From Microbacterium ureisolvens (GTDB taxonomy: Bacteria > Actinomycetota > Actinomycetes > Actinomycetales > Microbacteriaceae), in assembly GCF_019511645.1 (NCBI RefSeq), contig NZ_JAEUAX010000011.1, forward strand, positions 1-64,000: 64,000 nucleotides of DNA, given 5' to 3'. The position numbers and the translations under genes were made by a program. The notes beneath the pieces were generated by a model. That model made no database searches, was not told the origin of the DNA, and worked only from the letters and a program-made list of their open reading frames with translations. This document shows, one piece after another, positions 54,889 to 64,000 of the stretch (the stretch's first letter is position 1; each line of letters opens with the position of its first letter).

Positions 54889-56304
54889 ATGGACACGACG
54901 CAGCTCGCGCTGCTCGCCCTCCTCGCGGGGATCATCATCGGCGGTTCGATCTCCGCCGTCGTCGTCGCGTCGATGCGGGCGCGCGACCGCGCGCTCGCGC
55001 AGACATCGATCGAGATCCCCGATGGCGTACGCGGCGTCCTCCACGGGATGGACGATCCGGCGGTCGTCGTCGACGCGTCGTTCACGGTGCTGGCCGCTTC
55101 CGCGGCGGCGGGGGCGTTCGAGCTGCTCGAGGGGGGCACCCTGCCCACCGCCGAGCTGCGCACGCTTGCGCGGCGTGTGCGCACCGGCGACCCGGCGGTC
55201 GCCGAGACCAGCGCCACCGAGACCATGCGGTTGCGCCGCGGTGCGCCACCCGCCGAGCCTCGCCTCGTGGCGGTGCGCGCATCGCGTATCTCGCCCCGGC
55301 TCACCCTCCTCGTGCTGCGCGACATCTCCGAGCGTGAGCGGGTGGAGGAGATGCGCCGCGATTTCGTGGCGAACACGAGCCATGAGCTCAAGACGCCCGT
55401 GGGCGCCGTGAGCCTGCTGGCGGAGGCGATCGAGTCGGCCGCCGACGACCCGCCCCAGGTGCGGATCTTCGCATCGCGGCTGCAGGCCGAGGCGAATCGT
55501 CTCGCGCTGCTGACTTCGCGCATCATGAACCTGTCGCGGCTGCAGGCCGCGGACGAGCTCCCACAGCAGGACGTCTCGATCGACGAGGTCGTGGCGTCGG
55601 CTCTCGACGCTCACGCGATCCAGGCCGACTCGGCCGGCGTCGAGGTGGTGCGCGGCGGGGCGCGCGGCCTCTACGTCCACGGCGACGCGCAGGTGCTGAG
55701 CGAAGCCGTCGGCAACCTCATCGCGAACGCCATCGCCTACTCGCCGCGGGGCTCGAACGTCGGCGTGGGCGTCAAGGCGGCCGACCGCATCGTCGAGATC
55801 GCCGTGACCGACCGCGGCATCGGCATCGCGGAGGGCGAGCAGGACCGGGTCTTCGAACGCTTCTACCGGTCCGACCCGGCGCGTGCGCGCCGCACCGGCG
55901 GCAGCGGGCTGGGCCTGTCGATCGTGAAGCACGCGGTGCAGCGGCACGGTGGCGAGGTGCGCCTGTGGTCGCGCCCCGGCCGCGGGTCGACGTTCACGAT
56001 CCGACTGCCGCAGATCGACGCGCCCGCCCTCGAACCCGCGCCCAAGCGCGGGCGCAAGAAGAAGCGTCCCGCAGTGGCCGATGGCGGTGCCGCCGGGGCG
56101 CCCGGTCCCGCGGTCAACGCGCCTGCCGTTGCAGCCGAGGGTCCCGCGACCCCCGCAGTCCCCGGCGCGCCGGCAGTGCCCGCTGTACCGGTGGCGAAGC
56201 GTGCCGCATCCGCACGTGCCGCCAAGTCCGCCGCAGCTCAGAATCCCGTCGGCCCCGCCGGCGGCACCACCCCCGCATCCGTCGCGAATGGAGACCCCGC
56301 ATGA
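54889..56304 (+). CDS. senX3: Phosphate-sensing histidine kinase SenX3
   Basis: A 471-residue membrane kinase. One N-terminal transmembrane stretch (about 5-28) is followed by a PAS-like domain (about 45-145), HisKA with His165 (NTSHELKTPVG), and the ATPase part: N box NLIANAIAYSP, G1 DRGIGIAEG, F box ERFYR and G2 GGSGLGLSIVKH. No large outer sensor domain, as in SenX3. Oddity: residues about 377-471 form an Ala/Pro/Lys-rich tail, after a RGRKKKRP cluster, not usual for the family. TACGCT 6 nt before ATG 54889 suggests a leaderless mRNA. The stop overlaps regX3 (ATGA). Confidence 0.94.
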   Translation: MDTTQLALLALLAGIIIGGSISAVVVASMRARDRALAQTSIEIPDGVRGVLHGMDDPAVVVDASFTVLAASAAAGAFELLEGGTLPTAELRTLARRVRTGDPAVAETSATETMRLRRGAPPAEPRLVAVRASRISPRLTLLVLRDISERERVEEMRRDFVANTSHELKTPVGAVSLLAEAIESAADDPPQVRIFASRLQAEANRLALLTSRIMNLSRLQAADELPQQDVSIDEVVASALDAHAIQADSAGVEVVRGGARGLYVHGDAQVLSEAVGNLIANAIAYSPRGSNVGVGVKAADRIVEIAVTDRGIGIAEGEQDRVFERFYRSDPARARRTGGSGLGLSIVKHAVQRHGGEVRLWSRPGRGSTFTIRLPQIDAPALEPAPKRGRKKKRPAVADGGAAGAPGPAVNAPAVAAEGPATPAVPGAPAVPAVPVAKRAASARAAKSAAAQNPVGPAGGTTPASVANGDPA

Positions 56305-56984
56305 CCCGCGTCCTGATCGTCGAGGACGAGCCGGACCTCGCCGACCCGCTCGCCTATCTCCTTCGCCGAGAGGGCTACGAGGTCGAGATCGCCGAGGACG
56401 GCCCGACGGCCCTGACGGCGTTCCGCGAGCGCGGCGCCGACATCGTGCTGCTCGACCTGATGCTGCCCGGGATGCCGGGCACCGAGGTGTGCCGCCAGAT
56501 CCGGGTCAACTCCGCTGTGCCGATCATCATGCTCACCGCGAAGGACTCCGAGGTCGACATCGTGGTGGGACTCGAGCTCGGCGCAGACGACTATGTCACC
56601 AAGCCGTACTCGGCCCGCGAGCTGCTCGCGCGCATGCGCGCCGTACTGCGCCGGTTCTCGCAGATCGACACCGACCTCGAGGACCGCGTGCTGGAGGGCG
56701 GGCGCGTCGTGCTCGACATCGACCGTCACACGGTCGCGGTGGAGGGCGGCGAGATCAACATGCCGCTCAAGGAATTCGAGCTGCTCGAGGTGCTCATGCG
56801 CAACGCCGGCCGTGTGCTGACGCGCGGCCAGCTCATCGACCGGGTGTGGGGAAGCGACTACTTCGGCGACACGAAGACGCTCGACGTCCACATCAAGCGG
56901 ATCCGCTCGCGCATCGAGAAGAACCCGGGCTCGCCGGAGATGCTCGTCACCGTGCGCGGGCTGGGCTACCGCTTCGAGGGGTAG
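56301..56984 (+). CDS. regX3: Phosphate response regulator RegX3
   Basis: A 227-residue OmpR-class regulator. The receiver has VLIVEDEPD, phospho-Asp52 (LLDLMLPG), Thr in LTAKD and Lys in VTKPYS. The winged-helix DNA-binding domain has PLKEFELLEVL and RVWGSDYFGDTKTLDVHIKRIRSRIE. It should bind GTTCACC direct repeats such as those upstream of pstS and phoU. ATG 56301 overlaps the senX3 stop. Confidence 0.95.
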   Translation: MTRVLIVEDEPDLADPLAYLLRREGYEVEIAEDGPTALTAFRERGADIVLLDLMLPGMPGTEVCRQIRVNSAVPIIMLTAKDSEVDIVVGLELGADDYVTKPYSARELLARMRAVLRRFSQIDTDLEDRVLEGGRVVLDIDRHTVAVEGGEINMPLKEFELLEVLMRNAGRVLTRGQLIDRVWGSDYFGDTKTLDVHIKRIRSRIEKNPGSPEMLVTVRGLGYRFEG

Positions 56985-56989
56985 GAGCC

Positions 56990-57036
56990 GGACATATGAA
57001 GAGGGCGCCCTCGCGGGGCGCCCTCTTCATATGTCC
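56990..57036. terminator. Long terminator hairpin after regX3
   Basis: Perfect 21-bp stem (56990-57010 with 57016-57036) and 5-nt loop, between the convergent regX3 and a lipoprotein gene. It is long and symmetrical, as expected for bidirectional termination. Confidence 0.82.
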
Positions 57037-57046
57037 GCGACCGCGC

Positions 57047-57514
57047 TCAGGGAGCGAGCGGGGCGAGGTAGTCCAGAGTGCCGTCCAGCACCGGCACGGA
57101 GGCGATCGCTCCTTCGGAGTCGCCCGACTGGAAGAAAGTGGTGACATCGGTGCCGGGGAGGGCGTCGAGGTCCTCCACGAGCAGCGGTTCGTCCTCCTCG
57201 GAGCCGAGGCTCACAGTCGTGTTGGCGGGCACACGCACGGTGAGCGTGGGGCCGTCCTCGCCGAATTCGACGTTGAGGGTGTGCGAGTCCTCCGTCGCGT
57301 TGATGAGCGCGGCGACGAAGTTGCCCTCCGAGCCGTCCTCGTTCGCGATGATCTGCGCGTTGCGCACCTCGATGGGACCGGCGTCGTGGACGTTGGTGCC
57401 CTCGGCGGCGGAGTAGGAGATCGTGGTCGCCTGCGGCGAGATCATGCTGCACCCGGTCGTCGTGAGGACGAGTGCGCCCCCGATGGCCAGCGACGCGATG
57501 AGGCGGCGGTTCAC
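57047..57514 (-). CDS. Small exported lipoprotein, unknown
   Basis: A 155-residue lipoprotein. The signal peptide ends LTTTGC, followed by a beta-rich domain with GPIEVRNAQIIANEDGSEGN and VSLGSEEDEPLLVEDL. Such proteins occur near regX3 or carD in other actinobacteria as DUF-type lipoproteins of unknown role. GTG 57514 has a strong GGAGG; an ATG further upstream in frame is less likely. Facing regX3 tail to tail. Confidence 0.82.
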   Translation of the reverse strand: MNRRLIASLAIGGALVLTTTGCSMISPQATTISYSAAEGTNVHDAGPIEVRNAQIIANEDGSEGNFVAALINATEDSHTLNVEFGEDGPTLTVRVPANTTVSLGSEEDEPLLVEDLDALPGTDVTTFFQSGDSEGAIASVPVLDGTLDYLAPLAP

Positions 57515-57659
57515 GGATCCTCCATAAGACGGATGACGGTTCTCCAGCATTCTAGGGGCTCGCAATGGACCGCGCGGATCACCGCCCTGGCCCGAGGGCG
57601 GAGAACCTTAGCGTATTTCGCCTGTGGTATCCTGGAGGTTGCCGAAAGGACATAACTCC

Positions 57660-58142
57660 ATGCTTTTTGAGGTTGGCGAGACGGTCGTCTACCCCCACCA
57701 CGGGGCGGCAACGATCATCGAGGTCAAAGACCGGATCATCAAGGGCGAGACGAAGAAGTACCTGAAGCTGAACGTCACGCAGGGTGATCTCATCATCGAA
57801 GTCCCCGCAGAGAACGTCGACCTGGTCGGCGTACGAGACGTCATCGGCAAGGAGGGCCTCGACAAGGTCTTCGAGGTGCTGCGCGCTCCCTTCACAGAGG
57901 AGCCGACCAACTGGTCGCGCCGCTACAAGGCGAACCTCGAGAAGCTCGCCTCCGGTGACGTCATCAAGGTCAGCGAGGTCGTGCGCGACCTCTGGCGCCG
58001 CGATCAGGACCGCGGTCTGTCGGCCGGAGAGAAGCGCATGCTCGCCAAGGCGAAGCAGATTCTGATCTCCGAGCTCGCCCTGGCCGAGAAGACCGACGAG
58101 GAGAAGGCGAGCGTCCTTCTCGACGAGGTCCTCGCGAGCTGA
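57660..58142 (+). CDS. carD: RNA polymerase-binding transcription factor CarD
   Basis: A 160-residue essential regulator that stabilises the open complex by binding the RNA polymerase beta lobe. The N-terminal RID starts [17 protein letters not shown], and the C-terminal DNA-contact domain has [21 protein letters not shown], where the conserved Trp lies. GAAAGGA precedes ATG 57660; TATCCT at 57628-57633 is a plausible -10. The carD-ispD-ispF-cysS-rlmB order matches M. tuberculosis. Confidence 0.96.
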   Translation: MLFEVGETVVYPHHGAATIIEVKDRIIKGETKKYLKLNVTQGDLIIEVPAENVDLVGVRDVIGKEGLDKVFEVLRAPFTEEPTNWSRRYKANLEKLASGDVIKVSEVVRDLWRRDQDRGLSAGEKRMLAKAKQILISELALAEKTDEEKASVLLDEVLAS

Positions 58143-58150
58143 GACTCCCG

Positions 58151-58176
58151 GAACGGCGCCCCACGGGGCGCCGTTC
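58151..58176 (+). terminator. Terminator after carD
   Basis: GAACGGCGCCCC / GGGGCGCCGTTC (58151-58162 with 58165-58176) around a very short loop, then TGCTGTG. It separates carD from ispDF, which then has its own promoter. Confidence 0.75.
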
Positions 58177-58247
58177 TGCTGTGCGCGCCGTGTTCTCCAG
58201 GACCGGCCGCGCACGGCACCGCCCGGCGATCGCGATAGCGTGAACGG

Positions 58248-59450
58248 GTGAGCATCACTCCCGTGCCGCGCGTCGGCGTCATCGTCGTGGCCGCCGGGTC
58301 GGGCACCCGCCTGGGCGCGGGAGCGCCGAAGGCCTTCGTCGGCATCGACGGCCGCAGCATCCTGCGCCACGTCCTCGAGGGCGTGTTCGCCGCCCCGCTC
58401 GCGCAGGTCGTGATCGTCGCTCCGGCAGGGCGCGAGGGCGACGCGTTGAGCGAGGCGCTCGCCACCGCAGGAGATCGCCGAGACCTCGTATCGGTCGTCG
58501 CGGGCGGCGACACACGCCAGGGCTCGGTGGCGGCGGGGCTCGCCGCCCTCTGGGCGGACGTCGAGGTCGTGCTCGTGCACGACGCGGCGCGCGCCCTCAC
58601 GCCCGCCGAGGTGTTCGAACGCGTCATCGCCGCCGTCGACGGCGGTGCGGCCGGCGCCATTCCGGTGCTTCCCGTGATCGACACGATCAAGCGCGTCGCG
58701 GGCGACGAGATCGTCGCCGCCGTCGACCGTGCGGAACTGGCCGCCGCACAGACGCCCCAGGGCTTCCGGCGAGACGTGCTCGACGAGGCATATGACGCCG
58801 CCGTCGCAGACTTCACCGACGACGCCGCCCTGGTCGCCGATGCCGGGCATGCGGTAGCGGCCGTCCCGGGGCATCCGCTCGCCTTCAAGATCACCACCGC
58901 CGCGGACCTCGATCGGGCCCGCCACCTGATCACCGAGCCCGCCCCCCATGGCTCCGCGCACCTCGGCAGCGTGCCGGCGGTGCCGAGGGTCGGTGTCGGC
59001 ACCGATGTGCACGCGTTCGGTGGCGAGGGCACGCTATGGCTTGCGGGGCTGGAGTGGCCCGGCGAGGCGGCGCTGTCGGGACACTCCGACGGGGATGCCG
59101 TCGCCCACGCGATCGTCGACGCGCTGCTCGCGGCCGCGGGACTCGGCGACATCGGCACGCATTTCGGCACCGATCACCCCGAGTACGCCGGGGCCCATGC
59201 CGGCGCATTCCTCACGCGCACGCTCGGCCTGCTCGGCGAAGCGGGCTGGCGGGTCGGCAACGTCTCGGTGCAGGTGCAGGCGAACCGTCCGCGGTTCTCT
59301 GCTCGACGGATCGAGGCCGAGCGGGCCCTCTCGGCCGCGCTCGGCGGTGCGCCGGTGTCGGTGTCGGCGACGACCACGGACGGCCTCGGGTTCACCGGGC
59401 AGGGGGAGGGCGTCTCGGCGTTCGCCGTCGCACTCGTCGTGCCTGCCTGA
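58248..59450 (+). CDS. ispDF: Bifunctional IspD-IspF enzyme of the MEP isoprenoid pathway
   Basis: A 400-residue fusion. IspD (about 1-225) has [16 protein letters not shown] and RTPLTPA-type segments (here [13 protein letters not shown]), making CDP-methylerythritol. IspF (about 242-400) has [14 protein letters not shown] and [15 protein letters not shown], making the cyclodiphosphate. Fusion of these two non-consecutive steps also occurs in some proteobacteria and actinobacteria. GTG 58248 lies 6 nt after TAGCGT, so likely leaderless. Confidence 0.95.
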   Translation: MSITPVPRVGVIVVAAGSGTRLGAGAPKAFVGIDGRSILRHVLEGVFAAPLAQVVIVAPAGREGDALSEALATAGDRRDLVSVVAGGDTRQGSVAAGLAALWADVEVVLVHDAARALTPAEVFERVIAAVDGGAAGAIPVLPVIDTIKRVAGDEIVAAVDRAELAAAQTPQGFRRDVLDEAYDAAVADFTDDAALVADAGHAVAAVPGHPLAFKITTAADLDRARHLITEPAPHGSAHLGSVPAVPRVGVGTDVHAFGGEGTLWLAGLEWPGEAALSGHSDGDAVAHAIVDALLAAAGLGDIGTHFGTDHPEYAGAHAGAFLTRTLGLLGEAGWRVGNVSVQVQANRPRFSARRIEAERALSAALGGAPVSVSATTTDGLGFTGQGEGVSAFAVALVVPA

Positions 59451-59507
59451 CGCCGGCAGCACCTTCCACACCCGCGCTTCAGCCCGGTCGGGGGCGCGCG
59501 TCGGAGG

Positions 59508-59975
59508 TCAGAGGGTGCGCGTCATGAAGACCGAGAACGGGTCGAGCTCGTAGTCCCCGAACGGGCCGCAGACCACGAATCCCTCGCTCTCGTACAGGCG
59601 CTGCGCCGGGACGAAGTCCTCGGTGGTGCCGGTCTCGAGCCACAGGCTCGACATGCCGCGCCGTCGCGCGTCCTCGACGATGTGGCGCAGCAGCGCGCGC
59701 CCGACGCCGGCGCCGCGGAACCGGTCGTCCGCGCGCATCGACTTGATCTCGCCGCGGTCGGCGTCGAGCGCTTTCAGCGCCCCCACGCCCGCCAGCTCGC
59801 CGTCGATCCAGGCCGTCCAGACCGACAGGGACGGATGCTGCAGGGCATCGATGTCGAGGGCATGCACGCTCTCGGGGGGCGACGTGTCGTGCATCCCCGC
59901 GAGGTGCCGCGCGATGAGGCGCCGGGTGGCTTCGCCGGTCAGGTCGTCGGGGCGGATCTGGATGGTGCGCTGCAT
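59508..59975 (-). CDS. GNAT-family N-acetyltransferase
   Basis: A 155-residue acetyltransferase. IKSMRADDRFRGAGVGRALL holds the acetyl-CoA loop, followed by SLWLETGTTEDFVPAQRLYESEGFV typical of YhbS/PhnO-like members. Substrate unknown. I start at ATG 59975; the in-frame extension to 60764 overlaps the DMT transporter gene on the same strand and is an artefact. Tail-to-tail with ispDF. Confidence 0.86.
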   Translation of the reverse strand: MQRTIQIRPDDLTGEATRRLIARHLAGMHDTSPPESVHALDIDALQHPSLSVWTAWIDGELAGVGALKALDADRGEIKSMRADDRFRGAGVGRALLRHIVEDARRRGMSSLWLETGTTEDFVPAQRLYESEGFVVCGPFGDYELDPFSVFMTRTL

Positions 59976-60034
59976 GTCGCGCCCAGTGTGCCATGTGCCG
60001 GTTTCGGCGGTGTTTCCGGCGGTCGGGCGTGGCT

Positions 60035-60967
60035 TCACGCCTCGACGGCGTAAGGAGCGGGGTCGCGTGGCGTGCGGGACCCCCACGCGAGGAGCGCAAG
60101 GCCGGCGGCGAGCACGACGAGTCCGACGATCGCGAGCACCGACAGCCGCTCGCCGAGCACCACGATGCCGAGCACGCTCGCGGTCAGCGGCTCGCCGAGG
60201 GTGAGCGTCGCGGCGGTGGCAGCGGTGAGCCCGCTGAGTCCCCACGTGAACAGCACGTAGGCGATCGAGATCGTCGCGAGGCCCAGCCACAGCGCCATCA
60301 CCACGCCCGACGTCGCTCCCAGCCACCCCAGGTCGACGAAGGGGAGCGCGAACGCGCAGATGACCGCGGAGCTCGCGCCCATGGCGCCGACGACGGTGAA
60401 GGGGTCCCAGCCGTCGTCGAGGAGACGTCGCTGCGCATTGGCGATCACGGCGAACGACGCACCGGCGCCGACCGACCCCGCGAGTCCCAGCGGATCCGCC
60501 CCGCCGCCCGTGCCCGCCTCCCCGCCGAAGCCGAGCAGCACGACGCCGATCGTCGCGAGGGCGGTCGCGGCCATCCAGGTCGGTGTCGGCATCCGTCTTG
60601 TGAGCGCCCACTCCAGCAGGCCCGCGAGGATCGGGGCCGAGCCGAGGGCGACCACCGTGCCCACCGCGACCCCGCTGCGCGCCGTGCCGAGGAAGAACAG
60701 CGGCTGGTACAGCGCGAGACAGGCGCCCGTCAGCACCATGAGCAGGACCGGCCTCGGGCCCCACCGCGGGCGCGCCGTGCCCCCGCCCTGGCGGCGGGCG
60801 TGGCGGGCGGCGAGCGAGAATGCGATGAGCGCGAGCCCGGTGCCGCCGATCACCATGCGCATGACGCCGATCGACAGGGGCGTCGTGCCTTCCGGGCCCA
60901 GCGCCTGCGAGGTGCCGGTCGTGCCGAACAGCAGCGCGGCGGCGAGAACGGCGAGCACATGCACCAC
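60035..60967 (-). CDS. EamA/DMT-family transporter
   Basis: A 310-residue membrane protein with ten helices in two EamA repeats: VLAVLAAALLFGTTGTSQAL at the start, SAPILAGLLEWAL and ATLTLGEPLTASVLGIVVLGERL at the end, the diagnostic EamA closing motif. It is a relative, not a close copy, of the transporter at 27012. Substrate unknown. TATAAA (60971-60976, minus) lies just before the paired GTG codons at 60967 and 60964, so the start could be either. Confidence 0.87.
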   Translation of the reverse strand: MVHVLAVLAAALLFGTTGTSQALGPEGTTPLSIGVMRMVIGGTGLALIAFSLAARHARRQGGGTARPRWGPRPVLLMVLTGACLALYQPLFFLGTARSGVAVGTVVALGSAPILAGLLEWALTRRMPTPTWMAATALATIGVVLLGFGGEAGTGGGADPLGLAGSVGAGASFAVIANAQRRLLDDGWDPFTVVGAMGASSAVICAFALPFVDLGWLGATSGVVMALWLGLATISIAYVLFTWGLSGLTAATAATLTLGEPLTASVLGIVVLGERLSVLAIVGLVVLAAGLALLAWGSRTPRDPAPYAVEA

Positions 60968-61055
60968 CCGTTTATATCGGAATCGGCGCTCTCCGCCGGC
61001 ATGCCTGGGTCGGTCTCTCAGGGGTCGTCGCGGCACCCGCCGGTAGGCTGGTGCG

Positions 61056-62501
61056 GTGACGGTTCAGCTGTACGACACCAAGGCGCAGGCCCTGCGCGAT
61101 TTCGTGCCCCTCGACCCCGGAAACGTCACGATCTACGTGTGCGGGCCGACCGTCCAGTCGGGCCCGCACATCGGGCACCTGCGGGGAGCGCTGAGCTTCG
61201 ACATCCTTCGCCGCTGGCTCACCCATCGCTTCGGCCGCGTCACCTTCGTGCGCAACGTCACCGACATCGACGACAAGGTGCTCGCCAACGCGACCGACGG
61301 CGAGCCCTGGTGGGCGCTCGCGTATCGCATGGAGCTCGAGTTCACCCGCGCCTACTCCGCGATCGGGATCCTCCCGCCGACGTACGAGCCGCGCGCGACA
61401 GCGTCGATCCCGCAGATGCAGGAGATCATTCAGCGGCTGATCGACGCGGGACACGCGTATCCCGCGGCGGAGGGGACGGATGCGGCGGGCGACGTCTACT
61501 TCGACGTCCGGTCATGGGCGGACTACGGGTCACTCACGAATCAGTCGATCGACGCGATGGAGCCGGCCGCCGACGCCGACCCGCGCGGCAAGCGCGACCC
61601 CCGCGACTTCGCGCTCTGGAAGGGCACCAAGCCCGAAGAGCCGGCATCCGCCACGTGGACGTCGCCGTGGGGCGATGGCCGGCCCGGGTGGCACATCGAG
61701 TGCTCCGCGATGGCGCGCCGCTATCTCGGCGCCGAGTTCGACATCCACGGCGGCGGGCTCGACCTGCGCTTCCCCCACCACGAGAACGAGCTCGCGCAGT
61801 CCACGGCGGCCGGCGACGGCTTCGCGCGGTACTGGGTGCACAACGGCCTCGTGACGGTCGGCGCGCAGAAGATGTCGAAGTCGCTGTTCAACTTCGTGCT
61901 CGCGGAGGACCTCCTGCGCGAGCGCGACCCGCTCGTCGTGCGCTACGCGCTCGCCGCGGCTCACTACCGGTCCAGCCTCGACATCAGTCCATCGACGTTC
62001 GACGAGGCCGAGGCGGCGCTCGAGCGCATCCGCACCTTCCTCGAGCGCGCGATCCGCACGTTGCGAGGCCCGGAGGACGTGACGGTGGATGCCGCGGTCC
62101 CGGCCGCGTTCGCCGCGGCCCTGGACGACGATCTCGGCGTGCCGCAGGCGCTCGCGGTGCTGCACGAGACCGTGCGCGACGGCAACACGGCTCTCGACGC
62201 GGGCGACCGTGACGGCGCGCTGCGCGCATTCGCCGACGTCGCGGTGATGGCGGGCGTGCTCGGCATCGACCCCCTCGATCCGCACTGGCGCTCCACGGTC
62301 GCCTCGGCCGAGGCATCCGCTCTCGATGCACTGGTGCAGACCATGATCGCCCAGCGCGCCGACGCGCGCGCTGCCAAGGACTGGGCGGCCGCCGACCGCA
62401 TCCGCGACGCGATCGCGGCGGCCGGCATCGCCCTCGAAGACGGTCCCGACGGGACGCACTGGAGTGTCGCCGACGCTCCTCGCCCGGCGGAGAGCAACTG
62501 A
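61056..62501 (+). CDS. cysS: Cysteinyl-tRNA synthetase
   Basis: Charges tRNA-Cys. It is 481 residues, with the HIGH motif in GPHIGHLRG, zinc Cys in [32 protein letters not shown] and the KMSKS motif QKMSKS. GTG 61056 is 6 nt after TAGGCT. The actinobacterial paralogue MshC for mycothiol synthesis has shorter forms; this full-length version with its anticodon domain is CysS. Confidence 0.96.
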   Translation: MTVQLYDTKAQALRDFVPLDPGNVTIYVCGPTVQSGPHIGHLRGALSFDILRRWLTHRFGRVTFVRNVTDIDDKVLANATDGEPWWALAYRMELEFTRAYSAIGILPPTYEPRATASIPQMQEIIQRLIDAGHAYPAAEGTDAAGDVYFDVRSWADYGSLTNQSIDAMEPAADADPRGKRDPRDFALWKGTKPEEPASATWTSPWGDGRPGWHIECSAMARRYLGAEFDIHGGGLDLRFPHHENELAQSTAAGDGFARYWVHNGLVTVGAQKMSKSLFNFVLAEDLLRERDPLVVRYALAAAHYRSSLDISPSTFDEAEAALERIRTFLERAIRTLRGPEDVTVDAAVPAAFAAALDDDLGVPQALAVLHETVRDGNTALDAGDRDGALRAFADVAVMAGVLGIDPLDPHWRSTVASAEASALDALVQTMIAQRADARAAKDWAAADRIRDAIAAAGIALEDGPDGTHWSVADAPRPAESN

Positions 62502-62530
62502 CGGGCCGCGGCCCGCATGAAGGAGAACTG

Positions 62531-63523
62531 ATGGCAAAGCCAGGACGCCCCGGCGCCAGCAAGAGCAGCAAGAAGGGCCCCACGAAGGGTACCGGCGGCA
62601 AGAACAAGCGGTCCCTGGAGGGCCGCGGGCCGACTCCCAAGGCGGAGGACCGCGCGTGGCACCCCGCCGGGAAGCGCAAGGCCGCCGCTGAGCGGTACGC
62701 GGCGGCCGGCGGCAAGGGCAAGCCCGGGCAGTCGGCGCCGCGCGCGTCGCGCCCCGCGAAGAAGGACGACGACACCGAGACGGTCACCGGCCGCAATTCC
62801 GTGCTCGAGGCGCTGCGGGCAAAGATCCCCGCGACAGCGTTCTACATCGCCCAGCGGGTCGAGATGGACGACCGGGTCAAGGAGATGCTGGCGATCGCGA
62901 CGCACCGTGACATCCCGGTGCTCGAGGTGACGCGTCCTGAGCTCGACCGCATGGCGGGCTTCGACGGGGTGCATCAGGGCGTCGCGCTCAAGGTGCCGCC
63001 GTACGAGTACGGCCACCCGCAGGACCTGCTCGAGCAGGTCATCGACTCGGGGCAGACCCCGCTGTTCGTCGCGCTCGACGGCATCACCGACCCGCGCAAC
63101 CTCGGTGCGATCCTCCGCTCGACCGCCGCCTTCGGCGGCCAGGCGGTCATCGTGCCGCAGCGCCGCTCGGCCAGCGTCAACTCGGCCGCGTGGAAGACGA
63201 GCGCGGGCGCGGCGGCCCGCGTGCCGGTCGCGCTCGCGTCGAACCTCACGGCCATGCTCAAGGACTTCAAGAAGCAGGGCGTGTTCGTGCTCGGCCTCGA
63301 CGGCGGCGGAGAGGTCTCCCTCCCGGAGCTTCAGCTCGCCGACCGTCCCGTCGTGATCGTGGTGGGCTCCGAGGGCAAGGGGCTCTCGCGCCTGGTGACC
63401 GAGACCTGCGATCAGATCGTGTCGATCCCGATCTCGTCGGCCACGGAGTCCCTCAACGCCGGGATCGCGGCATCCGTCGCTCTGTATCAGGTCTCGACGC
63501 TCCGCAACTCGGCACCCGCCTGA
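62531..63523 (+). CDS. rlmB: 23S rRNA (guanosine-2251-2'-O)-methyltransferase RlmB (TrmH family)
   Basis: A 330-residue SPOUT enzyme that methylates the ribose of G2251 in 23S rRNA. The TrmH domain has ALDGITDPRNLGAILRSTAAFG, VVGSEGKGLSRLV and IPISSATESLNAGIAAS, the three SpoU motifs forming the SAM-binding knot. The first 85 residues are Lys/Gly-rich and basic, probably an RNA-contacting extension common in actinobacteria. AAGGAG gives a good ribosome binding site for ATG 62531. Confidence 0.93.
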   Translation: MAKPGRPGASKSSKKGPTKGTGGKNKRSLEGRGPTPKAEDRAWHPAGKRKAAAERYAAAGGKGKPGQSAPRASRPAKKDDDTETVTGRNSVLEALRAKIPATAFYIAQRVEMDDRVKEMLAIATHRDIPVLEVTRPELDRMAGFDGVHQGVALKVPPYEYGHPQDLLEQVIDSGQTPLFVALDGITDPRNLGAILRSTAAFGGQAVIVPQRRSASVNSAAWKTSAGAAARVPVALASNLTAMLKDFKKQGVFVLGLDGGGEVSLPELQLADRPVVIVVGSEGKGLSRLVTETCDQIVSIPISSATESLNAGIAASVALYQVSTLRNSAPA

Positions 63524-63559
63524 GTGCGTGCCGGGCGGAAAGACTCCGCCCGCAACGCA
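63524..63559 (+). terminator. Hairpin after rlmB
   Basis: GGGCGGA / TCCGCCC (63533-63539 with 63545-63551), with further outer pairing of GTGCGT and ACGCAC. It follows the rlmB stop immediately. No T-run, so strength is uncertain. Confidence 0.6.
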
Positions 63560-63615
63560 CGTTCCCTCCTGCAGAGCCGGCACGAGCCGGCGAACCACCC
63601 GTCGAAAGGCAGCAC

Positions 63616-64000
63616 ATGGCACGCATCGCCGTCATCGGAGGCTCGGGTTACGCCGGGCGTCACATCGTCGCCGAGGCGGTGAGCCGCGGTCACAGCGTCC
63701 TGTCGATCGCGCGCCGCATCCCGGCCGAGCGCCACGAGGGGGCCATCTACATCGAGGGGTCGCTGACCGACGTCCCCGACCTGCTCGCGCAGATCCAGGG
63801 CGTCGACGTCGTCGTCTCGGCGGTCGCACCGCGCGGCGAGATGCAGGGCCTCGTGCGTCCGAACATCGCTGCGCTCGCCTCCCTCCTTCCCGAGGGCGTC
63901 CGACTGGGCGTGATCGGAGGCGCCGGCGGCAGCCTCGTCACCGAGGGCGGCGAGCGCGTCGTCGATCTGCCCTCCTTCTCCGAGGACTACAAGGCCGAGG
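63616..64000 (+). CDS. NAD(P)-binding oxidoreductase (partial, cut by window end)
   Basis: The first 128 residues of a Rossmann-fold NAD(P)-dependent reductase or epimerase-like protein. ARIAVIGGSGYAGRHIV is the dinucleotide motif, and SVLSIARRIP and VDVVVSAVAPRG follow the NmrA/SDR-a5-type pattern. No stop before 64000. ATG 63616 follows AAAGG by 7 nt. Exact role unknown. Confidence 0.82.
   Translation, partial: MARIAVIGGSGYAGRHIVAEAVSRGHSVLSIARRIPAERHEGAIYIEGSLTDVPDLLAQIQGVDVVVSAVAPRGEMQGLVRPNIAALASLLPEGVRLGVIGGAGGSLVTEGGERVVDLPSFSEDYKAE

Overview
The window is high-GC actinobacterial DNA. Gene content and order point to the Microbacteriaceae, probably Microbacterium or a close relative. 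The signs are CarD, SenX3-RegX3, GlnR, a SigK-RskA-DipZ-fasciclin cluster, DUF4244 pilin, an IspD-IspF fusion, a NUDIX/histidine-phosphatase MutT1, an LAATG sorting signal and many leaderless genes. It looks like ordinary chromosome. I see no prophage, IS element, CRISPR array, rRNA operon or plasmid functions.

Layout. 0.1-5 kb: thymidine kinase, a DUF1295 membrane enzyme, an LldR-LldD lactate module with a palindromic operator pair, a PMM-like HAD phosphatase and tRNA-Pro. 5-13.5 kb: a surface protein with thioester-type features, a metallophosphoesterase, a PASTA class A PBP, DUF4177 and RidA proteins, and acetyl-CoA synthetase. 13.9-17.2 kb: a compact Tad/Flp pilus cluster. 17.3-23.5 kb: topA-tmk-holB and a secreted TAP-type peptidase. 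23.5-26.2 kb: methionine ABC transporter. 26.4-33.5 kb: tRNA-Thr, DMT and MMPL transporters, a nicotinamidase-type hydrolase, GNAT, tRNA-Lys and a Ser/Thr kinase. 33.6-37.8 kb: fasciclin lipoprotein divergent from dipZ-sigK-rskA. 37.8-40.7 kb: AraC/VOC pair, an unknown gene, a 91-bp tandem repeat and a PabC-like enzyme. 40.7-48.9 kb: pstSCAB, mutT1-ppk and glnR. 49-53 kb: small membrane proteins, FABP-like protein, YgfZ, FUSC-type protein and a methyltransferase. 53-57 kb: gpm, phoU, senX3-regX3. 57-64 kb: lipoprotein, carD, ispDF, GNAT, DMT transporter, cysS, rlmB and the start of an NAD(P)-binding oxidoreductase.

How parts work together. The Pst transporter, PhoU, polyphosphate kinase and SenX3-RegX3 form a phosphate circuit. 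11-nt direct repeats of the GTTCACC type lie upstream of pstS and phoU. The fasciclin/DipZ/SigK/RskA cluster looks like the mycobacterial SigK regulon brought into one locus. The divergent fasciclin-dipZ spacer holds two matching promoters, TCCAATCC-N16-CGAACA, one facing each way.

About seventeen start codons lie 6-7 nt after a TAnnnT -10-like hexamer, which predicts leaderless mRNAs. I used this to choose several starts. Three terminators share the same stem core, AGCGGATGC/GCATCCGCT. I did not find an unmistakable new system. The most unusual structures are the 91-bp hairpin-bearing tandem repeat at 39.4-39.65 kb and the paired SigK-type promoters.
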